A stretch of DNA of 64,000 bases from Paraburkholderia silviterrae (GTDB lineage Bacteria; Pseudomonadota; Gammaproteobacteria; Burkholderiales; Burkholderiaceae). Shown here one piece after another: positions 10,569 to 20,169 of the stretch. How positions within the stretch are numbered: position 1 is the first letter of the stretch; each line of letters begins with the position of its first letter. Location: contig NZ_SMRP01000003.1 of NCBI RefSeq assembly GCF_004353915.1, forward strand, positions 372,001 to 436,000, written 5' to 3'. Both the position numbers and the translations under genes were made by a program. The notes beneath the pieces are model-generated. The model searched no databases, was not told where the DNA came from, and saw only the letters and a list, made by a program, of their open reading frames with translations.

Positions 10569-11762
10569 ATGAGCGAGACGCAGAAGGATCCGATTGTGAT
10601 CGTGGCGGCGACGCGCACGCCAATGGCCGGTTTTCAGGGCGATTTCGCCTCGCTGGCGGCGCCGCAACTGGGTGCGGCGGCGATCGCGGCGGCGGTGGAG
10701 CGCGCGGGCCTGAAGCCCGAGCAGGTCGACGAGGTGGTGATGGGCTGCGTGCTGCCCGCCGGCCAGGGGCAGGCACCCGCGCGCCAGGCGGCGCTGGGTG
10801 CTGGCCTGCCGCTCGCGGCCGGCGCGACCACCGTGAACAAGATGTGTGGCTCGGGCATGCGCGCGGCGATGTTCGCGCACGACATGCTGCTGGCGGGCTC
10901 CGCCGAGGTGATCGTCGCGGGCGGCATGGAGAGCATGTCGAACGCGCCGTATTTGCTGCCCAAGGCGCGCGCGGGCATGCGCATGGGACACAGCCAGGTG
11001 CTCGATCACATGTTCCTCGACGGCCTCGAAGACGCCTACGACAAGGGCCGCCTGATGGGGACGTTCGCCGAGGAGTGCGCGAGCGAGTTCGACTTCTCGC
11101 GCGAGAGCCAGGACGCCTTCGCGATCGAGTCGCTCAAGCGCGCCAAACGCGCCAACGAGGACGGCTCGTTCGCCTGGGAGATCGCGCCGGTGAAGGTCGC
11201 CACGCGTGCGGGCGAGACGACGATCGAGCGCGACGAGCAGCCGTTCAAGGCCAATCTCGACAAGATCCCGACGCTCAAGCCCGCCTTCAGCAAGACGGGC
11301 ACGGTGACGGCCGCGAATTCGTCGTCGATTTCGGACGGCGCGGCGGCGCTCGTGATGATGCGCGAATCCACGGCGAAGCGCTTGGGCGTCAAGCCACTTG
11401 CGCGCGTGAGCGGCCATTCGACCTTCGCGCAGCAGCCCGCGAAGTTCACGACCGCGCCAGTGGGCGCGATCGCGAAGCTCTTCGAAAAGACCGGCTGGAA
11501 GGCCGCCGATGTCGATCTCTACGAGATCAACGAGGCGTTCGCCGTGGTCACGATGGCGGCCATGAAGGAGCACGATCTGCCACACGAGAAGGTCAACGTG
11601 AACGGCGGCGCGTGCGCGCTGGGCCACCCGATTGGCGCCTCGGGCGCGCGCATTCTCGTCACGTTGATCGGCGCATTGCGCGCACGCGGGCTCAAGCGCG
11701 GCGTCGCGAGCCTGTGCATCGGCGGCGGCGAAGCGACCGCAATGGGCGTCGAACTCATGTAG
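10569..11762 (+). CDS. Acetyl-CoA C-acetyltransferase (thiolase)
   Basis: 397 aa. Interconverts two acetyl-CoA with acetoacetyl-CoA plus CoA, or cleaves beta-ketoacyl-CoA. The nucleophilic Cys93 is in NKMCGSGM, the catalytic His is in NGGACALGHPIGASGAR and the second Cys is in SLCIGGGEATA. The homotetrameric biosynthetic/degradative thiolase signature is complete. ATG 10569 is preferred to the in-frame GTG 10563 because AAGGAGG (10556-10562) would overlap the GTG. It lies 58 bases after aceK and is probably co-transcribed. The liu or pha neighbours that would fix the pathway are absent, so leucine/fatty-acid degradation versus PHB supply cannot be decided. Confidence 0.92.
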   Translation: MSETQKDPIVIVAATRTPMAGFQGDFASLAAPQLGAAAIAAAVERAGLKPEQVDEVVMGCVLPAGQGQAPARQAALGAGLPLAAGATTVNKMCGSGMRAAMFAHDMLLAGSAEVIVAGGMESMSNAPYLLPKARAGMRMGHSQVLDHMFLDGLEDAYDKGRLMGTFAEECASEFDFSRESQDAFAIESLKRAKRANEDGSFAWEIAPVKVATRAGETTIERDEQPFKANLDKIPTLKPAFSKTGTVTAANSSSISDGAAALVMMRESTAKRLGVKPLARVSGHSTFAQQPAKFTTAPVGAIAKLFEKTGWKAADVDLYEINEAFAVVTMAAMKEHDLPHEKVNVNGGACALGHPIGASGARILVTLIGALRARGLKRGVASLCIGGGEATAMGVELM

Positions 11763-11857
11763 GCTTGTGCTTGAACTGCGCCGCGGGGAGGCGGCGCCTC
11801 GCAATACAGGCACGCGGCGCAGCAAAAAGAACCGCGGCACCCGAGAAAGGTGGCGAC

Positions 11858-12535
11858 ATGAAAACAGCGTTGATCGTGGGCGCGTCGCGGGGCCTCGGCC
11901 TCGAATTCGCGCGCCAGTATGCAAAGGCCGGCTGGCGCGGGCTGGCCACGGCGCGATCCGATGAGGCGCTCAAGGCATTGAACGCGCTCGGCGCCCAGTC
12001 GTTCCCGTTCGACATCGCGCGGCCCGAGGACATCGCCGCCCTCGGCGCGAAGCTCGACGGCGAGCGGCTCGACGTGGCGCTCATCGTTTCGGGCGTCTAC
12101 GGTCCGCGCACCGAGGGTGTCGAAGCCATCAGCGCCGAAGACTTCGAGTACGTGATGAACACCAATGTGCGCGGCCCGATGCAGCTCATTCCGATCCTGC
12201 TGCCGCTCGTGGAAGCGGCGTATGGCGTGCTCGGCGTGCTCTCGAGCCGCATGGGCAGCATCACGCAGACGACCGGCACCACAGGCTGGCTCTATCGGGC
12301 CAGCAAGGCGGCGGTGAACGACGTCATCAAGATCGCCTCGCTGCAGACGCGCCGTGCGACCTGCATCGCGCTCCATCCGGGCTGGGTGCGCACCGAAATG
12401 GGCGGCGCGCACGCGGCCATCGACGCGGCGGCGAGCGTCGCCGGCATGCGCGAAGTCGTGGCCGAGGCGGCCGCCGCGCGCGAGGTCTTCAACGGACGCT
12501 TCTTCCAGTACGACGGCACCGAGCTCGACTGGTGA
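11858..12535 (+). CDS. Short-chain dehydrogenase/reductase (SDR)
   Basis: 225 aa. The N-terminal NAD(P)-binding motif GASRGLGLEFARQY is at residues 8-21, and the catalytic Ser (around LSSRMGS) and YRASK (Tyr-x-x-x-Lys) are both present. The LHPGWVRTEMGG segment is typical of C-factor/CsgA-like SDRs. The start is ATG 11858, preceded by GAAAGGTGG. The gene is embedded in a much longer frame open from 10520, but upstream of 11858 that frame is antisense-quality noise over the thiolase. It follows the thiolase by 95 bases. The substrate is unknown. Confidence 0.85.
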   Translation: MKTALIVGASRGLGLEFARQYAKAGWRGLATARSDEALKALNALGAQSFPFDIARPEDIAALGAKLDGERLDVALIVSGVYGPRTEGVEAISAEDFEYVMNTNVRGPMQLIPILLPLVEAAYGVLGVLSSRMGSITQTTGTTGWLYRASKAAVNDVIKIASLQTRRATCIALHPGWVRTEMGGAHAAIDAAASVAGMREVVAEAAAAREVFNGRFFQYDGTELDW

Positions 12536-12658
12536 GCGGCGTATCCGCGTAATAATCGTGTTCTGGGGCCGCAACGCTAGCGCGAGCGGCCCTTTGTTAT
12601 TTTGTTCTGCCGAGTGGCACGACATCGCACACCCTCGCACGTGAAGGATCGCTATTCA

Positions 12659-13111
12659 ATGACCGCTGAACTTGCGCGCGCCGCGCGCCCGCTCGACTGC
12701 CCTTGTGGCGGTGCCGCGCCCAATCTGAAATCGGGCGCAAAGCCCCCACGCTTTGCCGACTGCTGCGGCCGCTTCATCGATGGCGGCGCGCTGCCCGCCA
12801 CGGCGTTCGAGCTGATGCGCTCGCGCTACACGGCCTACGTGCTGGGCGAGGCCGACTATCTGCGCGCGACCTGGGCCGCCGAAACCTGTCCCGCCGACCT
12901 CGACAGCGACCCCAATGCCCCCGGCGCTCCGCGCTGGCTGGGCCTTGCCATCAAGCGCCATGAGCCCGTTGATGCGACGCATGCGCTGGTCGAATTCGTC
13001 GCGCGCTACAAGAGCGGGGGGCGCGCGTTTCGTCTGCACGAGCTGAGCCGCTTCACGCGCGGTGACGACGGCCGCTGGCGCTACGTCGACGGCGACATCC
13101 TCGAAGGCTGA
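12659..13111 (+). CDS. YchJ-family protein (SEC-C-like zinc motif, NTF2-like fold)
   Basis: 150 aa. The N-terminal cysteine cluster CPCGG with a following CCG is the SEC-C-like zinc site of YchJ. The central segment (ALPATAFELMRSRYTAYVLG) and later DATHALVEFVARYK correspond to the YchJ NTF2-like barrel. E. coli YchJ often has a second C-terminal SEC-C motif; it is missing here, which is common in beta-proteobacteria. The biochemical role is unknown. ATG 12659 is chosen because AAGGA lies ten bases upstream, while the longer in-frame start at 12602 adds unlike residues. Confidence 0.82.
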   Translation: MTAELARAARPLDCPCGGAAPNLKSGAKPPRFADCCGRFIDGGALPATAFELMRSRYTAYVLGEADYLRATWAAETCPADLDSDPNAPGAPRWLGLAIKRHEPVDATHALVEFVARYKSGGRAFRLHELSRFTRGDDGRWRYVDGDILEG

Positions 13112-13338
13112 ACGCGAGCCGTGCACTGCCGCTGCGGCACCTGAAACAACGCCTTTGCAAACAAGCACTTAATGCAAAAAAACGGGGCCGTTGGCGGCGC
13201 GCGACACGCAATACACTGAAATATTCCTTATTCCGTTCTTTTCGCGAGCGCGACGAAATCCCGCCATGCGCCGCCCGTCAAGGTATACGCGGTGCATGCC
13301 CTTCGTTGGCACGCCTTATGCCGGGTTACCCCTGAATT

Positions 13339-13360
13339 GCACAACAATTAATTGTCGTGC
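13339..13360. promoter_or_regulatory. 22-bp inverted repeat, operator candidate
   Basis: The arms GCACAACAATT and AATTGTCGTGC are complementary at ten of eleven positions with no spacer. The AT-rich centre in a GC-rich genome makes it stand out. It lies 280 bases upstream of the secreted hydrolase gene. Confidence 0.4.
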
Positions 13361-13397
13361 GAGGATGCAATCACGGTGCTCGTCACGCTAGGTAAAC

Positions 13398-13418
13398 AAA
13401 CGTTGAGAGACGTTTTTT
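13398..13418 (+). terminator. Orphan intrinsic-terminator-like hairpin
   Basis: A 6-bp stem AAACGT/ACGTTT around TGAGAG ends in a run of six T on the plus strand. The nearest upstream plus-strand gene (ychJ) ends 287 bases away. It may end the bio-upstream operon, close a short transcript, or be an attenuator for the hydrolase gene. The stem is weak. Confidence 0.3.
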
Positions 13419-13639
13419 CACGGCGATTCAGTGACGGGTGCTGGCGGCGGATCTGACGATTGCAGATCGGCGCCGCACAGGTGTTCCGATCCGTGTTCTC
13501 CCCCGCTGCAACGGGTACAGCCACGCCAGGCTCCTTAGCCAGGCGCGCCGATCCTGTTGTGTCCGCAAAGGGCGGGGACGTTCACGCAGTGATTCGGTCA
13601 GGCAGATTACAGCAGGACTTTCGCAGGCGGGTGTTGCGC

Positions 13640-15058
13640 ATGGCGTTCAGGAAGCTTCTTACCGGATGGGCGGTGGCCGGCACGGCGTGCGTGCTGTCGG
13701 TTGCCCACGCAGCATCGCTTTCCGATCCGGCAACAGCGGCCAGCGCGCAGTCCTCCGCTCAGGCTTCCGCATCGTCCTTCTCGGTTGCGCACGCGAGTGC
13801 CCAGGGCGACGCCTCGCGCACTGTGGGCACGCCGCTCGCATCCGGCCCGCTCGGCAGTGCGAATGTGCCGCGCATCGCGCTCGACGACGCGTATCTGCCC
13901 GTCGTGCGCGCCGACATGAACGAGCAGATCATCCACATTCCCGTTGCCGGCGACCCGAGCGTCACGCTCGAAACCACGGTCTATCGTCCCGATGGCCCCG
14001 GCCCGTTCCCGATGGTGGTGTTCAACCACGGCAAGATTCCCGGCGATCCGCGCATGCAACCGCGCAGCGATCCGATGTCGTTCGCGCGTGCATTCGTGAG
14101 CCGCGGCTATGTCGTTGTCGCGCCGAACCGCCAGGGCTTTGCGGGTTCGGGCGGCACCTATCAGCAAGACGGCTGCGACGTGGCCAGCAACGGTCTCGGC
14201 CAGGCCGCCGACGTTGCCACCACGGTCGACTACATGGCGAAAGAGCCGTATGTGGACGCGAACCATATCGTCGTCGCCGGGACCTCGCATGGCGGCCTCG
14301 CGACCATGGCCTACGGCACCGAAGCGGCGCACGGCGTGCGCGCACTCATCAACTTCTCGGGCGGCCTGCGTCAGGACGCCTGCACGGGCTGGCAGAACAA
14401 CCTGACCGAGGCATTCGGCGATTACGGCGCCAAGGCGCATGTGGCCTCGCTCTGGCTCTACGGCGACAACGATTCGGTCTGGACCTCCGATCTCGTCACG
14501 CGGATGTTCGCGGCGTTTCATACCGCGCAACTGGGCGAGGCGCAACCGGGCGCGGGCGCGAAGCTCGTCGATTTCGGCGCGTACAAGAACGACGCGCACC
14601 GCCTCGTGGGCGACCGCGACGGCGTGCAGATCTGGTGGCCCAAGGTCGAAGCGTTCCTCGCGAACCAGGGCATGCCCACGGCCGTGGAATACCGTGTGGC
14701 GACGCAGGCCGCGCCGCACGCCACCGGCTACGCGTCGATCGATTCGGTGGGCGCGGTGCCGTTTCTCGATCAGGCGGGCCGTGACGGCTATCGCAACTTC
14801 CTCAAGCAGTACCCGAGCCGCGCCTTTGCTGTGTCCGATTCGGGCGCCTGGTCGTGGGCCGAGGGCGGCGACAATCCGATGGCCGTCGCCATCGCGAATT
14901 GCCAGAAGCACAGCTCGGATCCGTGCCGCCTCTATGCGGTGAATGGCAACGTCGTGTGGGCAAACGATACCGCCACGGCGCAGAACGACAATGCCGCCGA
15001 CGGCCATACCGTCGCCGACGACGACGCAGACAACTCGCACGCGCTCGCAAGCCGCTAA
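13640..15058 (+). CDS. Secreted dienelactone-hydrolase-family alpha/beta hydrolase
   Basis: 472 aa. A Sec signal peptide is visible (MAFRKLLTGWAVAGTAC..., probable cleavage after AHA). An alanine/serine-rich stretch of about 40 residues follows, then an alpha/beta-hydrolase core. The nucleophile elbow is GTSHGG, a probable acid is in YGDNDSVWT and the probable histidine is in KNDAHRLVGD. The substrate is unknown; the family includes dienelactone hydrolases, acetyl-xylan-esterase-like and chlorogenate-esterase-like enzymes. ATG 13640 is chosen because the signal peptide starts there; the longer in-frame start at 13460 adds 60 non-conserved residues. The ribosome-binding site is weak. The C-terminal tail is acidic and low in complexity. 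Confidence 0.75.
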   Translation: MAFRKLLTGWAVAGTACVLSVAHAASLSDPATAASAQSSAQASASSFSVAHASAQGDASRTVGTPLASGPLGSANVPRIALDDAYLPVVRADMNEQIIHIPVAGDPSVTLETTVYRPDGPGPFPMVVFNHGKIPGDPRMQPRSDPMSFARAFVSRGYVVVAPNRQGFAGSGGTYQQDGCDVASNGLGQAADVATTVDYMAKEPYVDANHIVVAGTSHGGLATMAYGTEAAHGVRALINFSGGLRQDACTGWQNNLTEAFGDYGAKAHVASLWLYGDNDSVWTSDLVTRMFAAFHTAQLGEAQPGAGAKLVDFGAYKNDAHRLVGDRDGVQIWWPKVEAFLANQGMPTAVEYRVATQAAPHATGYASIDSVGAVPFLDQAGRDGYRNFLKQYPSRAFAVSDSGAWSWAEGGDNPMAVAIANCQKHSSDPCRLYAVNGNVVWANDTATAQNDNAADGHTVADDDADNSHALASR

Positions 15059-15067
15059 GCGCGTGTG

Positions 15068-15104
15068 AACCGCCGGAGCGCGCGTGAGCGCAACGGCGGT
15101 TTTG
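15068..15104 (+). terminator. Intrinsic terminator after the secreted hydrolase
   Basis: AACCGCCG (15068-15075) pairs with CGGCGGTT (15094-15101), with a smaller GCGC/GCGC stem inside the loop, followed by a short T tract. The rest of the 500-base gap up to bioA (15105-15561) shows no gene; a T7 run at about 15370 has no convincing stem in front of it. Confidence 0.65.
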
Positions 15105-15561
15105 CACTTTGGCTCCCCACTGAAAGACGCGCGCTCCCGCGCGCAGTCGTTTCCGCTTCGCCATCACATTCACAGTGGGCTTTCGGCTCGCGCTCGAGAC
15201 CCGCAGATGGCACGCCCGTTCGCCCCGATCGTCTGGTTTTCTCCGTGCGCATGGCGTAGCGAATCCCTCTCGCGCCAGTGATCGACGCCCGCGCTTTCTC
15301 GATGCTTCCCCCGAAAAAAATTCGCCGGGCGTGATGTGAACGCACGCCTTTTGGCGGGCGCCCACAGATTTTTTTGCACAAGCGCGCTTCACTTTGCCGT
15401 CGTCATCTACGGCCATTTCGGGTCTTCGCAAAGGAAGTGCGCGCAGCTGTTCCGAACCGCGCCGAACCGCGCGCGCACGGGCTTTCCGGGCCCATTTTCG
15501 GGGTAGTGCATTGCGGCATTGAACGGGTTAATCTCGGTCGCTGTCGTATCGGGAGCCGCAC

Positions 15562-16917
15562 TTGAACTCGCATTCCAACCTTGCCAACGAAGCCTGGATC
15601 GCACGCAGCCTGCGCGCCGTCTGGCATCCTTGCACCCAGATGAAGCACCACGAGCGCTTGCCGCTCGTCGCCGTTGCGCGCGGCGAAGGGCCGTGGCTCT
15701 ACGACCACGAAGGCCGGCGCTATCTCGACGCCATCAGCTCGTGGTGGGTCAATCTCTTCGGCCACGCCAATCCTTCGATCAACGCAGCGCTCAAGGCGCA
15801 GCTCGACACGCTCGAGCACGTGATGCTCGCGGGCTGCACGCACGAACCGGCGGTCGAGCTCGCCGAGCGGCTTGCCGCGCTCACCGGCGGTACGCTCGGC
15901 CATGCGTTTTTCGCTTCGGACGGCGCGTCGGCGGTCGAAATCGCGCTGAAGATGAGCTTTCACGCGTGGCGCAATCAGGGCGCGATCGACAAACGCGAAT
16001 TCGTGTGCGTCGCCAACAGCTATCACGGCGAGACGATCGGCGCGCTCGGCGTGACGGACGTGAAGCTCTTCAGGGATGCTTACGATCCGCTTTTGACCCA
16101 TGCGCATGTGGTTGCCTCGCCCGACGCGCGCACGGCGCGCGAGGGCGAGAGCGCAGCCGACGTGGCGCGCCGCGCGCTCGCCGACGTCGAGCGTGTGTTC
16201 GCCGGGCGCGAGGGCCGCATCGCGGCGCTGATCGTCGAGCCGCTCGTGCAATGCGCGGCCGGCATGGCGATGCACGATCCCGCGTATCTGCAGGGCCTGC
16301 GCGCGCTGTGCGACCGCTACCGCGTGCATCTGATCGCCGACGAGATCGCCGTGGGCTGCGGGCGCACGGGCACGTTCTTCGCGTGCGAGCAGGCCGGCAT
16401 CTGGCCCGATCTGCTCACGCTCTCGAAGGGCATTAGCGGCGGTTACCTGCCGCTTTCGATCGTGCTTTCGCGCGACGAAATCTACGCGGCCTTCTACGAC
16501 GACGACACCACGCGCGGCTTCCTGCATTCGCATTCGTACACGGGCAATCCGCTCGCGTGCCGTGCCGCGCTCGCAACGCTCGACCTCTTCGAGCGCGACG
16601 ACGTGCTCGCTACGAACGCGCGCAAATCGAAGCAACTGCGCGAGGCCTTTGCACCGCTCGAACAGCATCCGCTCGTGCGCGACATGCGCCAGTGCGGCAC
16701 GATCCTCGCGTTCGACGTGGCGATCGAAGACGCCGGGCGCGCACGCACGTTCTCGCGCCGCTTCTTCGAAAACGCATTGCAGCGTGAATTGTTGCTGCGC
16801 CCGATCGGCACGACGGTCTACGTGATGCCGCCGTACATTCTCGACGCACAAACGCAAGCGCACCTCGCCGAGCGCACGCGCGAGACATTCGACGCCACCG
16901 TCGCGGAGGACCTCTGA
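15562..16917 (+). CDS. bioA: Adenosylmethionine-8-amino-7-oxononanoate aminotransferase
   Basis: PLP enzyme that converts KAPA to DAPA in biotin synthesis, using S-adenosylmethionine as amino donor. 451 aa. The N terminus carries the BioA-typical [12 protein letters not shown] and [10 protein letters not shown]. The PLP lysine is in [15 protein letters not shown] and the cofactor aspartate in [14 protein letters not shown]. The start is the rare codon TTG 15562 with GGGAG about seven bases upstream; the next ATG lies inside the conserved HPCTQMK block and would truncate it. The gene overlaps bioF by one base and heads the bioA-bioF-bioD-bioB operon. Confidence 0.94.
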   Translation: MNSHSNLANEAWIARSLRAVWHPCTQMKHHERLPLVAVARGEGPWLYDHEGRRYLDAISSWWVNLFGHANPSINAALKAQLDTLEHVMLAGCTHEPAVELAERLAALTGGTLGHAFFASDGASAVEIALKMSFHAWRNQGAIDKREFVCVANSYHGETIGALGVTDVKLFRDAYDPLLTHAHVVASPDARTAREGESAADVARRALADVERVFAGREGRIAALIVEPLVQCAAGMAMHDPAYLQGLRALCDRYRVHLIADEIAVGCGRTGTFFACEQAGIWPDLLTLSKGISGGYLPLSIVLSRDEIYAAFYDDDTTRGFLHSHSYTGNPLACRAALATLDLFERDDVLATNARKSKQLREAFAPLEQHPLVRDMRQCGTILAFDVAIEDAGRARTFSRRFFENALQRELLLRPIGTTVYVMPPYILDAQTQAHLAERTRETFDATVAEDL

Positions 16918-18137
16918 TGGCGCAACACACTTCACTGCTCGACACGCTCGAACACGGCCTGCGCGAGCTCGACGCACAAGGCTTGCGCCGCCGCCGCCGC
17001 ACCATCGATTCGCCGTGCAGCGCGCACATGGTCGTCGACGGCCGCGAGAGCATCGGCTTCGCGAGCAACGACTACCTCGGGCTCGCCGCGCATCCGCAGC
17101 TCGTCGCGGCGCTGGCCGAGGGCGCGCAGCGCTACGGCGCGGGCAGTGGCGGCTCGCATCTGCTGGGCGGCCACTCGCGTGCCCATGCGCAGCTCGAAGA
17201 CGATCTCGCTGCGTTCGCGGGCGGCTTCGTGGATGCACCACGCGCGCTGTACTTCAGCACCGGCTACATGGCGAATCTCGCCGTGCTCACCGCGCTCGCG
17301 GGCCGCGGCACGACGATCTTCTCTGACGCGCTCAACCACGCTTCGCTGATCGACGGCGCGCGGCTCTCGCGTGCCGACATCCAGATCTATCCGCACGCGG
17401 ACATGGAGGCCTTGAGCGCGATGCTCGAAGCGTCCGACGCGCGCGCGAAGGTGATTGTGAGCGACACGGTGTTCAGCATGGACGGCGATGTCGCGCCGCT
17501 CGCGCGTCTCGTCGAGCTTGCCGAAAAGCATGGCGCATGGCTCGTGGTCGACGATGCGCACGGTCTGGGCGTGCTCGGCCCGCAAGGGCGCGGCGCGCTG
17601 GCTGAAGCCGCGCTGCGCTCGCCGCACCTCGTGATGGTGGGCACGCTCGGCAAGGCGGCGGGCGTCTCGGGCGCGTTCATCTGCGCGCACGACACCGTGA
17701 TCGAGTGGCACGTGCAGCGCGCGCGCCCATACATCTTCACGACGGCTTCGTCGCCGGCGGTCGCGCACGCGGTGTCCGCGAGCATGCGCTTGATCGCGGG
17801 TGAAGAGGGCGATGCGCGGCGCGCGCATCTGAACCATCTGATCGGGCGCACGCGCTCGATGCTCAAGGAAACCTGCTGGCAACCCGTCGATTCGCACACG
17901 GCCGTGCAGCCGCTCGTGATCGGCTCCAACGACGCGACGCTCGCGCTGCAGGCCGCGCTCGAACGCGATGGCCTGTGGGTGCCGGCGATTCGCCCGCCTA
18001 CCGTGCCCGCGGGTACTTCGCGTCTGCGCATTTCGCTCTCGGCCGCCCATTCGGATGCCGACCTCGATCGCCTGAACGCGGCGCTGCAACGCGCGAGCCT
18101 CGAAGAGCAAAAGCAGGCACAGGAGCGCACGCGATGA
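16917..18137 (+). CDS. bioF: 8-amino-7-oxononanoate synthase
   Basis: PLP-dependent condensation of pimeloyl-ACP (or -CoA) with alanine to give KAPA. 406 aa. Diagnostic segments include [13 protein letters not shown], the [14 protein letters not shown] loop, [16 protein letters not shown] and the PLP lysine in [13 protein letters not shown]. Its start overlaps the bioA stop (TGATG), which implies translational coupling; it overlaps bioD by four bases at its 3' end. Confidence 0.96.
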   Translation: MAQHTSLLDTLEHGLRELDAQGLRRRRRTIDSPCSAHMVVDGRESIGFASNDYLGLAAHPQLVAALAEGAQRYGAGSGGSHLLGGHSRAHAQLEDDLAAFAGGFVDAPRALYFSTGYMANLAVLTALAGRGTTIFSDALNHASLIDGARLSRADIQIYPHADMEALSAMLEASDARAKVIVSDTVFSMDGDVAPLARLVELAEKHGAWLVVDDAHGLGVLGPQGRGALAEAALRSPHLVMVGTLGKAAGVSGAFICAHDTVIEWHVQRARPYIFTTASSPAVAHAVSASMRLIAGEEGDARRAHLNHLIGRTRSMLKETCWQPVDSHTAVQPLVIGSNDATLALQAALERDGLWVPAIRPPTVPAGTSRLRISLSAAHSDADLDRLNAALQRASLEEQKQAQERTR

Positions 18138-18868
18138 GCACTGCGAAGCTTTCGCTGTTCGTCACCGGCACCGATACCGAGATCGGTAAGACCTTCGTGA
18201 GCGCGGCGCTCTTGCGCGGCCTGGCACATGCGGGCCAGCGCGCGGCGGCGATGAAGCCCATTGCCGCAGGCGCCTACGAACGCGATGGTGTATGGCACAA
18301 CGAAGACGCCGACCAGCTCGACGCCGCCGCGAGCGTGCTGCTGCCGCCCGAGATGCGCACGCCGTACCTGCTCAAGGAGCCGGCCGCGCCGCACATTGCC
18401 GCTGCGCTCGAAGGCGTGACGCTCGACATGGCGCGCATCGTGCATTGCTACGGTCAGGCGCGCGAGCGCGCGGACGCCGTGGTGGTGGAAGGCGTAGGCG
18501 GCTTTCGCGTGCCGCTCACGGCTACGCAGGACACCGCCGATCTCGCCGTCGCGCTCAATCTTCCGGTGGTGCTCGTCGTGGGCATGCGGCTTGGCTGCAT
18601 CAGCCACGCGCTGCTCACTGCCGAAGCAATCGCCGCGCGCGGCCTCACGATCGCGGGTTGGGTCGCGAATCGCATCGACCCGGCCATGACCTTTCCCGAA
18701 GAAAACATCGACGCGCTGCGCGAGCGCCTCGCCGCGCAATTCGGCGCGCCGCTCATCGGCGTCGTGCCGCACATGCCCGGCGCACGCGCCGACGCCGCGG
18801 CCGAACACCTGAACATCGACGCGTTGCTCGCACGGCTAGCCCCGCTGGCCCCTGCGTCACCGCGCTGA
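18134..18868 (+). CDS. bioD: ATP-dependent dethiobiotin synthetase
   Basis: Closes the ureido ring of DAPA with CO2 and ATP. 244 aa. The P-loop variant [19 protein letters not shown] is at the N terminus, KPIAAGAYE and [12 protein letters not shown] follow. The start is ATG 18134, overlapping the bioF stop as ATGA. Start-stop overlaps through bioA, bioF and bioD show a tightly coupled operon. Confidence 0.95.
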   Translation: MSTAKLSLFVTGTDTEIGKTFVSAALLRGLAHAGQRAAAMKPIAAGAYERDGVWHNEDADQLDAAASVLLPPEMRTPYLLKEPAAPHIAAALEGVTLDMARIVHCYGQARERADAVVVEGVGGFRVPLTATQDTADLAVALNLPVVLVVGMRLGCISHALLTAEAIAARGLTIAGWVANRIDPAMTFPEENIDALRERLAAQFGAPLIGVVPHMPGARADAAAEHLNIDALLARLAPLAPASPR

Positions 18869-18930
18869 GCTGAACTGAACTGAGCGCACGCGTCTCAACC
18901 CATATCGCCCGTCAAGAAGGACCCCGAACC

Positions 18931-20013
18931 ATGACCGAAGCCCACATCGACATCACCGCGCTCAAGAAGACCGCGCCGCAGACGCTGGCGCAAGACGAAG
19001 CCGCAGCGCGCTGGCGCGTCGCCGATGTCGCCGCGCTCTACGAGCTGCCGTTCAACGACCTGATGTTCCGCGCCCAGCAGGTGCATCGCGAGCATTTCGA
19101 CGCGAATGCGGTGCAGCTCTCCACGCTCCTGTCGATCAAGACCGGCGGCTGCGAAGAGGATTGCGCGTACTGCCCGCAGTCGTCGCATCACGACACTGGG
19201 CTCGACGCGAGCAAGCTCATGGACGTCGACGCCGTGCTCGACGCCGCGCGCGTGGCGAAGGCCAACGGCGCGACGCGCTTTTGCATGGGCGCGGCGTGGC
19301 GCAATCCGAAGGACCGCCATCTCGAGCCGATCAAGGACATGATCCGCGGCGTGAAGTCGATGGGCCTCGAAACCTGCGTCACGCTCGGCATGCTCGAAGA
19401 CCACCAGGCGAAGGCGCTCGCCGACGCGGGCCTCGATTACTACAACCACAACCTCGACACCTCGCCCGAGTTCTACGGCCAGATCATCTCGACGCGCACC
19501 TACCAGGACCGCCTCGAGACGCTCGAGCGCGTGCGTGACGCGGGCATCAACGTGTGCTGCGGCGGCATCGTCGGCATGGGCGAGTCGCGCCGCGAGCGCG
19601 CGGGCCTGATCGCGCAGCTCGCGAACATGGAGCCGTATCCGGAGTCGGTGCCCATCAACAATCTCGTGCAGGTGAGCGGCACGCCGCTCGAAGGCACTGA
19701 GCCGCTCGATCCGTTCGAGTTCGTGCGCACGATCGCGGTGGCGCGCATCACCATGCCCAAGGCGATGGTGCGTCTCTCGGCGGGCCGCGAGCAGATGGAC
19801 GAGGCGCTGCAGGCGCTGTGCTTCATGGCGGGCGCGAACTCGATCTTCTACGGCGACCAGTTGCTGACGACGAGCAACCCGCAAGCCGAAGCCGACCGCA
19901 AGCTGCTGCAGCGTCTGGGCATCAGCGCGCAGGCGGCGCAGGAGTTGCCGGCCGAGGGCCATGCTCATCACGCGGATCACGCGCATCACGGCGGCTGCGG
20001 CCACTGCGAATAA
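18931..20013 (+). CDS. bioB: Biotin synthase
   Basis: Radical-SAM enzyme that inserts sulfur into dethiobiotin. 360 aa. The [4Fe-4S] motif is [12 protein letters not shown] (C-x3-C-x2-C), and the second cluster ligands lie in conserved segments such as ETCVTLGML and [20 protein letters not shown] precedes ATG 18931. The last 20 residues form an unusual His/Cys-rich tail (about six His and two Cys), absent from E. coli BioB, that may bind metal or help cluster loading. The gene is 62 bases after bioD and ends the operon before a terminator. Confidence 0.96.
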   Translation: MTEAHIDITALKKTAPQTLAQDEAAARWRVADVAALYELPFNDLMFRAQQVHREHFDANAVQLSTLLSIKTGGCEEDCAYCPQSSHHDTGLDASKLMDVDAVLDAARVAKANGATRFCMGAAWRNPKDRHLEPIKDMIRGVKSMGLETCVTLGMLEDHQAKALADAGLDYYNHNLDTSPEFYGQIISTRTYQDRLETLERVRDAGINVCCGGIVGMGESRRERAGLIAQLANMEPYPESVPINNLVQVSGTPLEGTEPLDPFEFVRTIAVARITMPKAMVRLSAGREQMDEALQALCFMAGANSIFYGDQLLTTSNPQAEADRKLLQRLGISAQAAQELPAEGHAHHADHAHHGGCGHCE

Positions 20014-20030
20014 ATGCGCTGACGAGTGCA

Positions 20031-20066
20031 TTCGAAATGCGCTTTGAAAAGCGCTTCGAAATGCGC
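20031..20066. repeat. Short direct repeat after bioB
   Basis: TTCGAAATGCGC occurs twice, at 20031-20042 and 20055-20066, with a related GCGCTT between. It is probably a minor slippage product. It also allows small TTCGAA-centred pairings before the bio terminator. Confidence 0.4.
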
Positions 20067-20090
20067 GGCGCGTTAGTAGTACGCCGCTGA

Positions 20091-20131
20091 AAAAACGAAC
20101 GCCACGCTGTGAAGCGTGGCGTTCTCGTTTG
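20091..20131. terminator. Bidirectional terminator between bioB and the NCS1 permease
   Basis: A perfect 11-bp stem GAACGCCACGC / GCGTGGCGTTC (20097-20107 with 20114-20124) around TGTGAA. An A-run precedes it and a T-rich end follows, so it can serve both bioB (+) and the convergent permease (-). Confidence 0.8.
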
Positions 20132-20169
20132 TGGCGACGCTGGTGGCGTCGCGTGGTGCGTGCGGCGCT

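Larger units (their letters stand above)
13112..13638. other. Long intergenic region with operator- and terminator-like elements, no gene
   Basis: The 527 bases between ychJ and the secreted hydrolase are less GC-rich than their surroundings. They contain a 22-bp inverted repeat (13339-13360) and a hairpin with six T (13398-13418), annotated separately. I see no protein frame with credible codon use; the frames that are open lack a ribosome-binding site. Confidence 0.6.

Noticed and set aside
10520..11857. 5' part of the 671-aa plus-strand frame that contains the SDR
   Set aside because: Upstream of 11858 it runs out of frame over the thiolase with Arg/Gly/Ala-rich noise; only the part from ATG 11858 is a gene. 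A thiolase-SDR fusion is therefore not supported.
15355..15380. T7 run as terminator on the plus strand before bioA
   Set aside because: The preceding GGGCGCCC is too small a palindrome to form a stem with a loop, and no gene ends there.
15400..15561. BirA or BioR operator in front of the biotin operon
   Set aside because: I looked for the long TTGTAAACC/GGTTTACAA-type palindrome and for a BioR-like inverted repeat and found neither.
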